Below the pieces are notes generated by a model. The model saw only the letters and a program-made list of their open reading frames with translations. It ran no database searches and was not told the DNA's origin. DNA of 64,000 nt, from assembly GCA_963575745.1 (NCBI GenBank), contig CAUYUJ010015755.1, positions 20,001 to 84,000 of the forward strand, given 5' to 3'. The position numbers were made by a program, and so were the translations under genes. Source of the DNA: Prorocentrum cordatum. Its lineage: Eukaryota > Sar > Dinophyceae > Prorocentrales > Prorocentraceae. This document shows positions 51,268 through 61,240 of this stretch, piece by piece. Position 1 is the first letter of the stretch; each line of letters begins with the position of its first letter.

Positions 51268-53155
51268 ATTAGCCTGGCGAAGGACCCAACCATATGCAGT
51301 TGAGAGTACCGCAATTGTGAATATCTTCTTCGGTGGCGCTCCCTATGGGGCCACGAGCCGTATGAGGGGTGTGCCGAAATGCGTGGCAGTGTACACGACA
51401 CGAACGAAGACGATAGGTCCGAATATGAAAGCTTGAGCGCGTGCGAGTCGGATAGCGAGCGAGTCTGATTATGAATGAATCTGCGCGCGATTGATTCTAT
51501 TCGCATGAATGCGTGCATGGATACGCCCAGTGTAAATGTATGTATACGACTGTGAACAGTTTGGGTCTGCGTGACTCTCGGTACTCGTGACTCTGAGCGT
51601 CGCCTCTGCAGGGGGCTTCCCTGGGAACCCCGACGGCAGCGCCCGCGCGCCGCGACGCCCATGTCGGCACGCCACACACCTGGTGTGCGGGACGCATGCG
51701 GACGGCAGCACTGGGGCCTTCGGTGGAGCTCCCTGTGGGGCCACGAAACGTGTGAGGGGTGTGCCGAAATGGGTGTGCGGGACGCATGCGGACGGCAGCC
51801 ATGGGGCCTTCGGTGGAGCTCCCTATGGGGCCACGAAACGTGTGAGGGGTGTGCCGAAATGGGTGTGCGGGACGCATGCGGACGGCAGCACTGGGGCCTT
51901 CGGTGGAGCTCCCTGTGGGGCCACGAAACGTGTGAGGGGTGTGCCGAAATGGGTGTGCGGGACGCATGCGGACGGCAGCCATGGGGCCTTCGGTGGAGCT
52001 CCCTATGGGGCCACGAAACGTGTGAGGGGTGTGCCGAAATGGGTGTGCGGGACGCATGCGGACGGCAGCACTGGGGCCTTCGGTGGAGCTCCCTGTGGGG
52101 CCACGAAACGTGTGAGGGGTGTGCCGAAATGGGTGTGCGGGACGCATGCGGACGGCAGCCATGGGGCCTTCGGTGGAGCTCCCTATGGGGCCACGAAACG
52201 TGTGAGGGGTGTGCCGAAATGGGTGTGCGGGACGCATGCGGACGGCAGCACTGGGGCCTTCGGTGGAGCTCCCTGTGGGGCCACGAAACGTGTGAGGGGT
52301 GTGCCGAAATGGGTGTGCGGGACGCATGCGGACGGCAGCACTGGGGCCTTCGGTGGAGCTCCCTGTGGGGCCACGAAACGTGTGAGGGGTGTGCCGAAAT
52401 GGGTGTGCGGGACGCAGCTGGGACGGAACGCGGACGCATGCATGGGGCCTTCGGTGGAGCTCCCTATGGGGCCACGAAACGTGTGAGGGGTGTGAGGGGT
52501 GTGCCGAATGGGTGTGCGGGACGCATGCGGCCGGCAGCACTGGGGCCTTCGGTGGAGCTCCCTGTGGGGCCACGAAACGTGTGAGGGGTGTGCCGAAATG
52601 GGTGTGCGGGACGCATGCGGGCGGCAGCATGGGGCCTTCGGTGGAGCTCCCTATGGGGCCACGAAACGTGTGAGGGGTGTGCCGAATTGGGTGTGGTGAC
52701 GCATGCGGGCGGCAGCACTGGGGCCTTCGGTGGAGCTCCCTATGGGGCCACGAAACGTGTGAGGGGTGTGCCGAATTGGTGTGCGGGACGCATGCGGGCG
52801 GCAGCACTGGGGCCTTCGGTGGGGCTCCCTATGGGGCCACGAAGCGTGTGAGGGGTGTGCCGAATTGGGTGTGCGGGACGCATGCGGGCGGCAGCACTGG
52901 GGCCGGTGGGGCTCCCTATGGGGCCACGAAACGTGTGAGGGCTGTGCCGAATTGGGTGTGCGGGACGCATGCGGGTGAACTGTGATTCGGTGGGCCTGAT
53001 GGGGCCACGAAACGTGTGAGGGGTGTGCCGAATTGGGTGTGCGGGACGCATGCGGGCGGCAGCACTGGGGCCTTCGGTGGGGCTCCCTATGGGGCCACGA
53101 AACGTGTGAGGGGTGTGCCGAAGTGGGTGATGACGATGACGACGATGACAATGAC

Positions 53156-53233
<78 letters not shown>

Positions 53234-53362
53234 CATGATGATGATGATGAGGATGATGCTGATAGGAGGGGAGGGGAGGCGGAGGAGGAGGAAGGAGGAA
53301 GGAAGGAGACGCGGGGCACCGTCTCTTCAAAACGAGGACCCAACACCACAGGATGGTTGGGA
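51268..53362 (+). repeat. Composite unit U4: long head, 90-bp array with 180-bp higher-order period, GAT tract, tail
   Basis: Head CGAAGGACCCAACCATATGC; the ~300-bp segment shared with U1 (51395-51675); about 16 satellite units; a pure GAT tract (53130-53250); tail GGGCACCGTCTCTTCAAAAC to ATGGTTGGG. Between 51690 and 52300 two variants alternate strictly (CCTGTGGGG with CAGCACTGG; CCTATGGGG with CAGCCATGG), a 180-bp higher-order repeat in about four copies. Confidence 0.9.
53129..53265. repeat. (GAT)n tract
   Basis: About 40 GAT triplets, with GAC variants at the left. Confidence 0.95.
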
Positions 53363-53779
53363 ACAACCATCGCCCCGCACCAGCCAACTCAGACAAAAAA
53401 TGCCAGGTGGGCCACGCGCGTGTCTCTGCTCGCCCACGTCGAACTTTAGCATTTTGCGTGCGCATGTGTCGTCATCGTTTCCGTAAACACCATCGTCATC
53501 ATTCTTGCCAGCGTCATCATTGCGCCGTCATCACCACCATCACCGTCACCATCGAGGCCGCCATCGTATCCACCGCCGCCATCACACATTACGTACCAGT
53601 TTCAGCGTCAACATATCTCACGTCGCCTTCAGCACCATCATTACCATGAGCGTTAACATCACAACGCGCCACCACCATCACCATACTCTCCATCCATCAC
53701 CGCTGTTTCGTTCGAGCTGTCTGTCTGGACTCCTCCCTCCTCCTCCCTGCCCTGCTCCTCCTCGCCTCCTCTCCTCCTT
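53363..53779. other. No gene seen
   Basis: Short CATCATCACCACCATC-like stretch at 53480-53700, mixed sequence otherwise. Confidence 0.4.
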
Positions 53780-53962
53780 CTCCTCTCCCTGCTCCCTCTC
53801 GTCCTTGCCCCCCTGGCGCTTTGCCCCGCGCCGTGCCGGGAGGAGCTGATGAAGCGGGGGCAGGCGTATGCCGACCCGGTGGAGCTGGGCCCGCAGCAGC
53901 TGATCACGGCGCCGACCGCCGCTCCTCTGCTCTCGCCGCTCCCTCCTCGTCCCTTTCGCTGA
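53780..53962 (+). CDS. Possible coding fragment
   Basis: Frame with a Leu/Pro-rich start, then EELMKRGQAYADPVELGPQQ and a Pro/Leu-rich end, closing at TGA 53960-53962. The middle is protein-like. No start codon, domain or splice site can be fixed. Confidence 0.2.
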   Translation, partial: LLSLLPLVLAPLALCPAPCREELMKRGQAYADPVELGPQQLITAPTAAPLLSPLPPRPFR

Positions 53963-54205
53963 GGTTTCGGTGGGCCTCGCCTTCGCCCGCAAATGGCGGC
54001 ATCTTAGCGGGCCCCCACGAGGGCCCGACGCACGGGTACGACGCAGCTGCGACGAGGATTCGACGCGATTGGCGGCGCGATGGGCCCCCCCCCGGCAGCG
54101 CATCACGTGACATCCCGCCAGCCAGCTACGGTACGGGTCTTACTTGGGATCTCTTTTGTGGCGCCGTTCATTCGCGACGGCCTCCGAGGTCCAGCGGGGC
54201 GAGCA

Positions 54206-54569
54206 ACGCACACACACACACACACAGACACACACACACACACACGCACACGCACACGCACACGCACACGCACACGCACACGCACACGCACACGCACACG
54301 CACACGCACACGCACACGCACACGCACACGCACACGCACACGCACACGCACACGCACACGCACACGCACACGCACACGCACACGCACACGCACACGCACA
54401 CGCACGCACACGCACACGCACACGCACACGCACACGCACACGCACACGCACACGCACACGCACACGCACACGCACACGCACACGCACACGCACACGCACA
54501 CGCACACGCACACGCACACGCACACGCACACGCACACGCACACGCACACGCACACGCACACGCACACGC

Positions 54570-54603
<34 letters not shown>
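54206..54603. repeat. (CA)n / (CACACG)n microsatellite, LINE insertion site
   Basis: Pure CA at 54206-54240, then some 55 copies of CACACG with one slip at 54403-54406, then pure CA at 54576-54603. The last CA repeat directly touches the spliced-leader relic. Confidence 0.95.
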
Positions 54604-54605
<2 letters not shown>

Positions 54606-54624
54606 GTAGCCATTTTGGCGCAAG
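54604..54624 (+). other. Dinoflagellate spliced-leader relic
   Basis: CCGTAGCCATTTTGGC then GCAAG. The conserved dinoflagellate leader has CTCAAG at its 3' end, so 20 of 21 positions match (T to G at 54620). The next bases are GC, not the GT donor found after the exon in spliced-leader RNA genes, so this is a used leader copied back from a trans-spliced mRNA. It sits at the 5' edge of a sense-oriented LINE. Confidence 0.85.
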
Positions 54625-54797
54625 GCAATGCGTCACCCGACGACCGCAAGTCCGAGAGGGCGTTTCGAGCGCGAGGGGTCGCGCTTTGAGCCAAATTCTC
54701 GGAAAACTACTTTCTTCTGGGCCGCCCTGGCCACCGTTGCTTTTTGGGGAACTGTATTGTGTGGCCCCCACACACCGTGCGCAGTTCAGGAGCAGCC

Positions 54798-55968
54798 ATG
54801 GCGCCAGTCGGCCGCAGGGATGAGCAGCGCTCCAAGTGGTGCTGCAAGTGGTGCAAATGGCGAGATGGAAATCCATTCGTCAATTACCCCGATAAGCTGG
54901 CTTGTCACTCGTGCGGTGTTTCGAAGTCGGCGGCGTTCAAGTGCAAACCAGAACCTAAAGATCCTTCCTCTCGTAAGGGGCCCAAGTCGCCTGGCAGCGC
55001 AGGTGGCACGCCTCTGGAGAAGCAGCTCTTGGCCATGTCTAATAAGGTCACGAAGCTGGGCAAGGAGCTCAAGAAGAAGCAGGTGCAGCCCATTGCTGCC
55101 GATGCCCAAGACGCCGAGGTGGACTTGGTCACGTGCAGCAAGGCTCGCATGGCAGATTTGGACGGCCTCATCGCGCGCCTCAGCCTCACGAAGCCGCTCC
55201 CCCCCGAGATCGAAGAGGTGCTGGCTGGCTACCGCAAGGAGGAGGAGTCTATTCGTGCCCAGGTGCTTCAAGAGAAGCCCGACTCGGTCAAGGTGCAAGA
55301 CAAGAGTTGTCAAACAAGATTAACAGGCTGGAGAAGCAGCAGCTTCGCTGGCAATCTACTTTGGAGGAGAAGAAGGCTAAGCTCAAGGAGCTTCAGGCTG
55401 AGGTTACCGAGGGGGAGGAGGCCATGGCCAAGGCGAGGGCTCATTTGGTGGCTGTCCAAGCTGAGCGAGCTCAGCTGTGTGCTGCTCTTCCAGGGCCCCC
55501 TGTTGAGGCTCGTGATGATGGCGATGGCGATCGCTACTCGCTGTCTACGATGTGCCAGGTGTTGCAGCGCATGGGCCTGCAGCATTCGCTCTCCACGAAG
55601 GTGGAAGGCGTGGTCGCCGAGATCCGCGGGGCCGTGGCGGCGGCAGAGAGGGTCAAGCAGGAGGAGGCTGCGCGTGCTGAGGCTGCCAAGGCTGAGTCTG
55701 CTGGCGTGGCAGGCGCTACAGACCTTGAAGCAGGTGGTGGCCTACCGCAGAAGATGCGGCCATGTCTGATGCAGAGCTCGAGGGGGCCTCCACGGCTGAG
55801 CTCAAGGCCTACCTGGAGGCTTGTGGGCTGGAGCAGCTCGCGGGTGGCGCAGGTGATGATGTTGAGCTTCGCGATGCAGTCAAGCGTTGTCTCAAGCCCC
55901 CTCCTCGGCAGGAAGTCAAGCGCCGTCGGACGGCAGGTGTTGGCGCCAGTGGCGCACGTCACAGCTAA
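54798..55968 (+). pseudogene. LINE ORF1: zinc-binding, coiled-coil protein, two frameshifts
   Basis: The first in-frame ATG (54798) gives MAPVGRRDEQRSKWCCKWCK. Cys pairs (CCKWC near residue 15 and CHSC near residue 36) form a likely zinc-binding module. The basic linker (SRKGPKSPGS) precedes a long charged helix. Near 55305 a one-base loss moves the frame to ELSNKINRLEKQQLRWQSTL, a clear coiled coil continuing to about 55700. Near 55740 a second one-base loss moves it to MSDAELEGASTAELKAYLEA and VELRDAVKRCL, ending at TAA 55966-55968. The SAP-like helix-turn pattern at the C terminus is only suggestive. Such ORF1 proteins bind the element RNA. Confidence 0.65.
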
Positions 55969-56129
55969 AATGATGGTGCTTCCAGAAAGTCAGAATCTTG
56001 ATTTTCAGCCGGTTGTGCAGCTTGGTTCGGACAGCCAAGCGGAGCGTGTTCGCTCAGGTGCCTGTGAGCACCCCCCGTGTGCCCAGGGGCAAGGGCCTTC
56101 TGCTTGCGAGGCCCGCCGCGGTGGGGTGG

Positions 56130-56830
56130 CCGATGCCCTCGCGCATGCAGCTGCTGGAGGCAGCCTGGTGAGGCGCTGCGACGCTCGCACCATCGCCCCC
56201 CCTGTAAGTCCGAGCGGGGCCCACAGCGGTGGGGTGACCGATGCCCCCGCACATGGAGGTGGTCATGGCGGCATGGCAAGGCGCTGCGACGCTCGCCCCG
56301 TCGCCCTCCCTGTAAGTCCGAGCGAGGCCCACAGCGGTGGGGTGGCCGATGCCCTCGCACACGGCGTTGCTGTTGGCGGCCTGGTGAGGTGCTGCGGCGC
56401 TCGCCCCGTCGCCCTCCCTGTAAGACCGCGCGAGGCCCACCGCGGCGGGGTGGCCGATGCCCTCGCACATGAAGTTGCCGATGGCGGCGTGGTGAGGTGC
56501 TGCGACGCTCGCCCCGTCGCCCCCCCCCCCCCCCTCCTGTAAGCCCGAGCGAGGCCCGCAGCGGTGGGGTGGCCGATGCCCCCGCACAGGGAGTTGCTGC
56601 TGGCGGCCTGGTGAGGTGTCGCGATGCTCGCCCCATCGCCCTCCCTGCACGACCGAGCGAGGCCCGCGGATGTGGGGTGGCCGATGCCCTCGCACGCGCA
56701 GTTGCTGCGCCTTGTGGCCGATGCCCTCGACCGACGGCTCAGACAGGTGCTGCGATGCTCGCCCCACTGCCCTCCCTATAAGTCTGAGCGAGGCCCACCA
56801 AGGTGGGGTGGCCGATGCCCTCGCACATGG
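56130..56830 (+). repeat. 108-bp minisatellite between LINE ORF1 and ORF2
   Basis: GTGGCCGATGCCCTCGCAC recurs at about 56131, 56240, 56347, 56455, 56574, 56682, 56719 and 56812; the usual step is 108 bp (36 codons), with a C14 run in one unit. Several units carry CCCTGTAAGTCCGAGCG, whose GTAAGT resembles a 5' splice site. It may be part of the coding region or a spacer. Confidence 0.8.
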
Positions 56831-57230
56831 AGTTGAGGATCGTGGCTCGGACGACTGGCGCGACGATGGCCACGATGATTCCCCTGTGCGCCACTTGCCG
56901 CACAACATGGATGGCGAGATCGACCCCTTCGATGAGCTCGACAGGCAGCTGGACATGCAGGAGTTGCTGGAGGCGCCTCAGTCGTCGCCAATGTCGCTGG
57001 ACGCAGTGGAAAACCAGAACGCCCTGGGGCCTGGCGGTCCGTCAGGGCCTGGTCGGGGCCCCTCCCCGCTGGTCGCACTACCCGCGGGGAGGTCGTTCGT
57101 CGCCGAGTTGGACGATGGTGGAAAACGCCAGGCCCCAGGGAGGTCGAAGCCGCGACGTCGACGACCTGAGCTGCCTGAAGATGCACCGTGGACAGCGAGA
57201 GATCACTCGTGACGGCCTGGGTTACAGGTA
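56831..57230 (+). pseudogene. LINE region upstream of the endonuclease
   Basis: Plus frame to TGA 57210-57212: acidic SPVRHLPHNMDGEIDPFDEL and QLDMQELLEAPQSSPMS, then a Pro/Gly-rich stretch and basic RSKPRRRRPELPEDAPW. Could be the ORF2 N terminus or the end of ORF1. No domain recognised. Confidence 0.4.
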
Positions 57231-57960
57231 GTTACGGTCAGCGCCAACTCGCACGGGACGTTGATGCGGCACCTCAGCACGTCGGAAGCGGACGTAGTGC
57301 TGGCCCAGGAGACGCATGCGATTGCAGTGAAGCTCCATGAAGTGCAAGCTGATGCGCTGGACATTGGCTGGCGTGGCCAATGGCTGGCTGCCGCTCCCAC
57401 CGTGGTCGGGGGCCCAGAAGGAGGGGTGGCAGTCCTTGCGCGCACCAGCACTCAGGTGACCACGGCGCCCTTCCTCAATGCAGGTGATCTTTTTCCCAGG
57501 ACGAGCAGTGGCAGGAGTGGTGCATGCAGGTCCTGCTCGTGGCCTGGTTTGTATTTCCGTGTACTTGTACACGGGCGAGGGGCTCTCGCCACGCAACCTC
57601 GCGATGATATGGGAGGTGCGCAAGTTCGTCAAACGAGTGACCGATGCGGGTTACTCATGGCTCATTGCAGGGGATGTCAATATGACCCCAGACGAGCTGT
57701 TGGAGCACAACTGGTTACACCTGGTCCATGGAGTACGTTGTGCGCCGCCCAGCCCCACCTGTTTGCAAACCCTCCCTGGACGAGTGCTGGACTACTACAT
57801 CCTACACCGTTCGCTCACAGATGCGGTGGCTTTCTCCCTGGACGCGATGGTTGATGCGAGTCTGTGGCCTCACCAACCTGTCCAGCTGCAGCTCCCACAT
57901 GCGAAGTTGGCCCTGCAGAAGCGAGTCTTGAAGCAACCGAAGGCTTTCCCTACGCTGAAG
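57231..57960 (+). pseudogene. LINE endonuclease (EEP) domain, frameshifted
   Basis: Begins VTVSANSHGT, then ADVVLAQETHAIAV with the catalytic Gln-Glu, and GWRGQWLAAAP...GGVAVLAR. Near 57485 the frame shifts to LVCISVYLYTGEGLSPRNL; WLIAGDVNMTPDELL holds the GDxN box and LWPHQPVQLQL the terminal His box. All main catalytic positions are kept, so the copy is inactive from frame changes (57485, ~57950) rather than loss of the active site. The enzyme would nick target DNA to prime reverse transcription. Confidence 0.7.
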
Positions 57961-58920
57961 CTCGGTTGTGCTCGCTTTCCTTGGAGTTGGGAGAGGTCAT
58001 TGCAGAGATCCAGCAGGTGCAAGATGGCGAGCAGCTCGCCGCGGTCTGGGACCTCACGCTGGATGGTATCGAATGGGAGCTCGCCAACCGTCATGATCTG
58101 GTCGGCCGGCAACGCGCTGCTCACCTTGGTCGAGCAGGCCCTCCTGAGCTGCGGCACATGCCAGTTGCCTGGGCGAAAGCCCGACGGCGCGACAGGTGTG
58201 GCAAAAGAGCGCATGCTTGGGAAGTGGCGTCACGGCGGGCCAATCACCTGCAGTCTGTCCGCCAAGTCTTGCTGCGGGACATCGGCGCGCTGAACGACAC
58301 AGGTGTGGCGGCCGAGCCAGACCCCGAGCTTTTGCGACGAGTGGGGCAGCTCGTGCACGAGCTAGAGGTCTACTCACGGAAGCTGCAGCGCCAACATCAT
58401 CTACTTGACTTGCTTGATGATGAGGCCCGCGCCCTTTTTGGCGCCGGTTTGGAGGGGCTGGCGCTCGCCACTTTCGACGAGCAGGTGGACCGCATGTGTG
58501 CGCAAAGTGACGAGCACGCCCGTGCTGCGGAGGCGAAGGCCACGGCTGCTTGGCATGAGTAGGCCAAGGCTGGCTTCGACGGCGGCGCTGGACTTGCTCA
58601 CAGGTTCACTAAGGTGAAGATGGAAGTTGAGGTGCCCACGGCAGGCAGCTCGTGTCAGCCCACGGCTTTGGCTGACGCGGAGTTAGAGGCGTGGGCAGGC
58701 ATCTGGCAGCATCATCAGCTGCGCGAGGTGGCCTTCCCCGACGGCGCGGAGAGCTGGGGCGACTTGGAGCCTATCACGGTGGCCAGGTTGCGCTAGGTGC
58801 TGTACACCTTTCCTGTGAAGACTGCTGTGGGACAGACGGGCTTACACCCAAGGCAGCCTGACCAGCTGTCGGACATGGCCTTGCACACGGTCTCGTTAGT
58901 GTTCACGCTCTGAGAACAAC
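57961..58920 (+). pseudogene. LINE EN-RT linker, degenerate
   Basis: One phase with TAG at 58560, TAG at 58794 and TGA at 58911. Helical, charged sequence: ELGEVIAEIQQVQDGEQLAA, RRVGQLVHELEVYSRKLQ and a Trp-containing stretch ELEAWAGIWQHHQLREV shortly before the RT fingers. Confidence 0.55.
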
Positions 58921-60202
58921 GCCTGCAGTGGCCGCCTGATAGATTGGCCACGACCCTTGTGCGGCTGCCCAAGCCCAGTGGAGGCGCAAGGCTTATCGGC
59001 CTGCTCAGCTCTTTGCTACGAGTCTGGAGTCGTGCCAGGCGGCCCATCTCGGCTGACTGGGTCAAGGCGCATCGCAGTGCACACAGCTGGGGTTCAGGGG
59101 CTGGCAGGAGCTCTTCGGCCTCGGCGTTTGGTTTGGCACTCAACAGTGATATTGATCTGGCGCAGGGCAAGAAGACTCTCACATTGATGATCGGCATGTG
59201 GAAATGTTTCGAGCTCATAGACCCCAGCGTGCTGCTGCGCGAGGCTGCGGCAGTGCAGTATCCCTTGCGCATGGCCTGGATGCTCATTCAGGCATAACTT
59301 TGCCCCGCGCGCTGAGAGCGCATGGCAGTGAGTCGAAGTTCTCCGTCTCAGAGCAAGGCATCGTGGCATGTTGCTCTCATGCGACGACGGTGTTGGAGTT
59401 CCTCCTGTACAGGTCCATGCGCAGGATTTCGGTGATTTGCCCAAATGTGACACCGCGCCAGCTCGTGGACGACACATCGCTGCGCTGGAGTGGCTCAGCT
59501 GCGCAGTGCGCTGAGGAGGTGGCGATTGCTGCTGATGAGGCAGAGGCTGCACTCGCTGATCTTCGCCTGCCAGTGCAGGTGAAGAAGCTCGGCTACGTGG
59601 CCTCCGACGTGGCCACGGAGAGGGCCGTGCAGCGGGTCGCACGGCAGAGAAAGCTCACGAGGCAGCGCTGGATGAGGAACCTCGGGCATGAGCTCACGAC
59701 TGCGCGGCCTTTGAGGCTGCAGGAGCAGGCCAAGATGAGTGCGCTACGGACGAGCGTTCGACGGCTGCATATCCTTAAGCGAGCGGCTGGAGTTCGACGG
59801 ATGACTCGGATTCAAAGCACAGGCCTCACCCCCTCGGTCCTTCACGGCGTTGCGGTGATGGGTGTGGCAGAGCATGTCCTGAAGCCTGTGCGCTCGCTGG
59901 CAGGCGCTCTGGCAGGGGTAAAGGCGGCCGCGTCTTTGACCACTTGCATGGCGATGCAGCGCAGTCCGAGGTGCGATCCCATCTTTGCTGCCACGCTGGA
60001 ACTGCCGTACTTATACGCGTCGTGGCTGTGGGAGGCCACGGTATCTCTCGTGCAGCTCCAGCCCGCTCGGGAGCTGATGGCAGGTCGAATGCAGAAGGCT
60101 GAGGCCTGGTCCAAGGTCACAGGCCCACTGTCGGCTTTGTGGATGACACTTCGGCGAGTTGATTGGTCGATGCGATCCGCGCACGAGGTGATCACGGACT
60201 AG
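58921..60202 (+). pseudogene. LINE reverse transcriptase, motif A aspartate lost
   Basis: RLPKPSGGARLIGLLSSLLR is the fingers block typical of these RTs. Motif A reads TLTLMIGMWKCFELI where the family has LxLDLxKxFExI: the catalytic Asp is Gly (GGC for GAC), a single transition. After TAA 59295 and a frame change at about 59285, SEQGIVACCSHATTVLEFLL is motif B, and RQLVDDTSLRWSG is motif C with both Asp kept. The post-catalytic block (LPVQVKKLGYVASD) and thumb region follow, ending at TAG 60200. Confidence 0.75.
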
Positions 60203-60750
60203 AGTGAGTATTTCTCGCTGCTGGCTGTGGCTCCTCGTGACTTCCGAGATCTACTGGAGGCTGGAGTGCAACGGTGGCAGATGCGATGTGTACAGCAACA
60301 CCTACCGGGTTAGAACGGCGAGGAGCTGCGGTATCGCGCAGTTCGTGCGTGCACTCAGGGCCCTCGCGCCGTGCGAAACTTGGCAGAGCTTGGCGCTCTG
60401 CAGTGCCTGTGGACAGGCGCCATGTGGCCACGAGAGAAAAAGTGTTGCCATGGCTTTGTTGCTTGGCTTGTTCGGAAAAGAAGCCCGAGACGCTCGGTCA
60501 CAGATGGCTGGATTGCCCGGCCTTGCTTGAGAGCTCGGAAGCCGATCCGCTGGAAGAGGAAACGCGTGAGCACAAGCGTAGGGCCGCCACGCGTGAGCAG
60601 ATGCGAAAGGAGGTGCTTGAGTCGGCTGATCCCACTTTCTTCGATTAGGTTCCGCACGCTTTCGCGTTGCCTCTGGCCCCTCCTCAGTCGGAGAGGCCTG
60701 ATCGCACTCCCGAGCAATGGTTTGAATGGGGTGACCCTGCGATTCCCTGG
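60203..60750 (+). pseudogene. LINE Cys/His segment between RT and RNase H
   Basis: APRDFRDLLEAGVQRWQMR, a stop at about 60313, then a frame change to WLCCLACSEKKPETLGHRWL ending DCPALLE: a CxxC...HxxxxC pattern that usually precedes RNase H in these elements. TAG at 60646 follows. GDPAIPWEA leads into the RNase H. Confidence 0.55.
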
Positions 60751-60754
60751 GAAG

Positions 60755-61240
60755 CACGGTCTACACGGATGAGGCTGGCCAGGACATGCAGGTTCCAGAA
60801 GTTGCGCGCTGTGCTTGGGCGTCTGTGCAGCTTGATTCCCAGGGCCGCCCGTCCAAGGCCAGGTTCGGAAGCCTCCCAGGGATCCAGCCGGTGCCCAGAG
60901 CAGCCAGGTATGCTGCCGATCAGGCAGTGCTTGCCGCGCCGCGTGTAAGTAGACTTGCAAGCGATCGCCTGTCTTTGGTCCAAGAGGGTGAGCGGTGGAG
61001 CGAGAGTGAGGCGTCGGCCGCTGCTCGCCACGCGGAGATTTGGCGTGCCATAAGAGCTACGGTTGAGCGGCAGGCCCGCCCCCCGCCCCGCGTTGCCTGG
61101 ACCCCTTCTCACAAGACGGCCGAGGAAGCGCTCAGTCGGGGAGTGGGGGCGATGGCTTGGGTGGGAAACGCGTGGGCGGACTTCTTTGCCACGGTTGCGT
61201 TGCGTGCTGTCACGGTCAGCCCCAATTTCGGGAAAGGCCT
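60755..61240 (+). pseudogene. LINE RNase H domain, Glu position changed
   Basis: YTDEAG (first Asp), ARCAWASVQLDSQGRPSKA, then VPRAARYAADQAV where these domains normally have PRxELxA: the catalytic Glu appears as Ala. SDRLSLVQEG keeps the middle Asp, and WTPSHKTAEEAL...WVGNAWADFFA keeps the C-terminal Asp. The frame is open throughout. Confidence 0.7.

Noticed and set aside
51258-52807. Secreted or structural repeat proteins of 390-440 residues over the satellite
   Set aside because: Equal-length open frames exist on the other strand and in other phases, and the related 89-bp array stays open while rotating frame.
44300-53370. A CRISPR-like repeat array
   Set aside because: Units are contiguous 89-90-bp satellite copies without unique spacers, and no cas-type genes are present.
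54080-54876. Cys/Val, Thr/Arg or His/Ala repeat proteins
   Set aside because: Translations of the CA/CACACG microsatellite.
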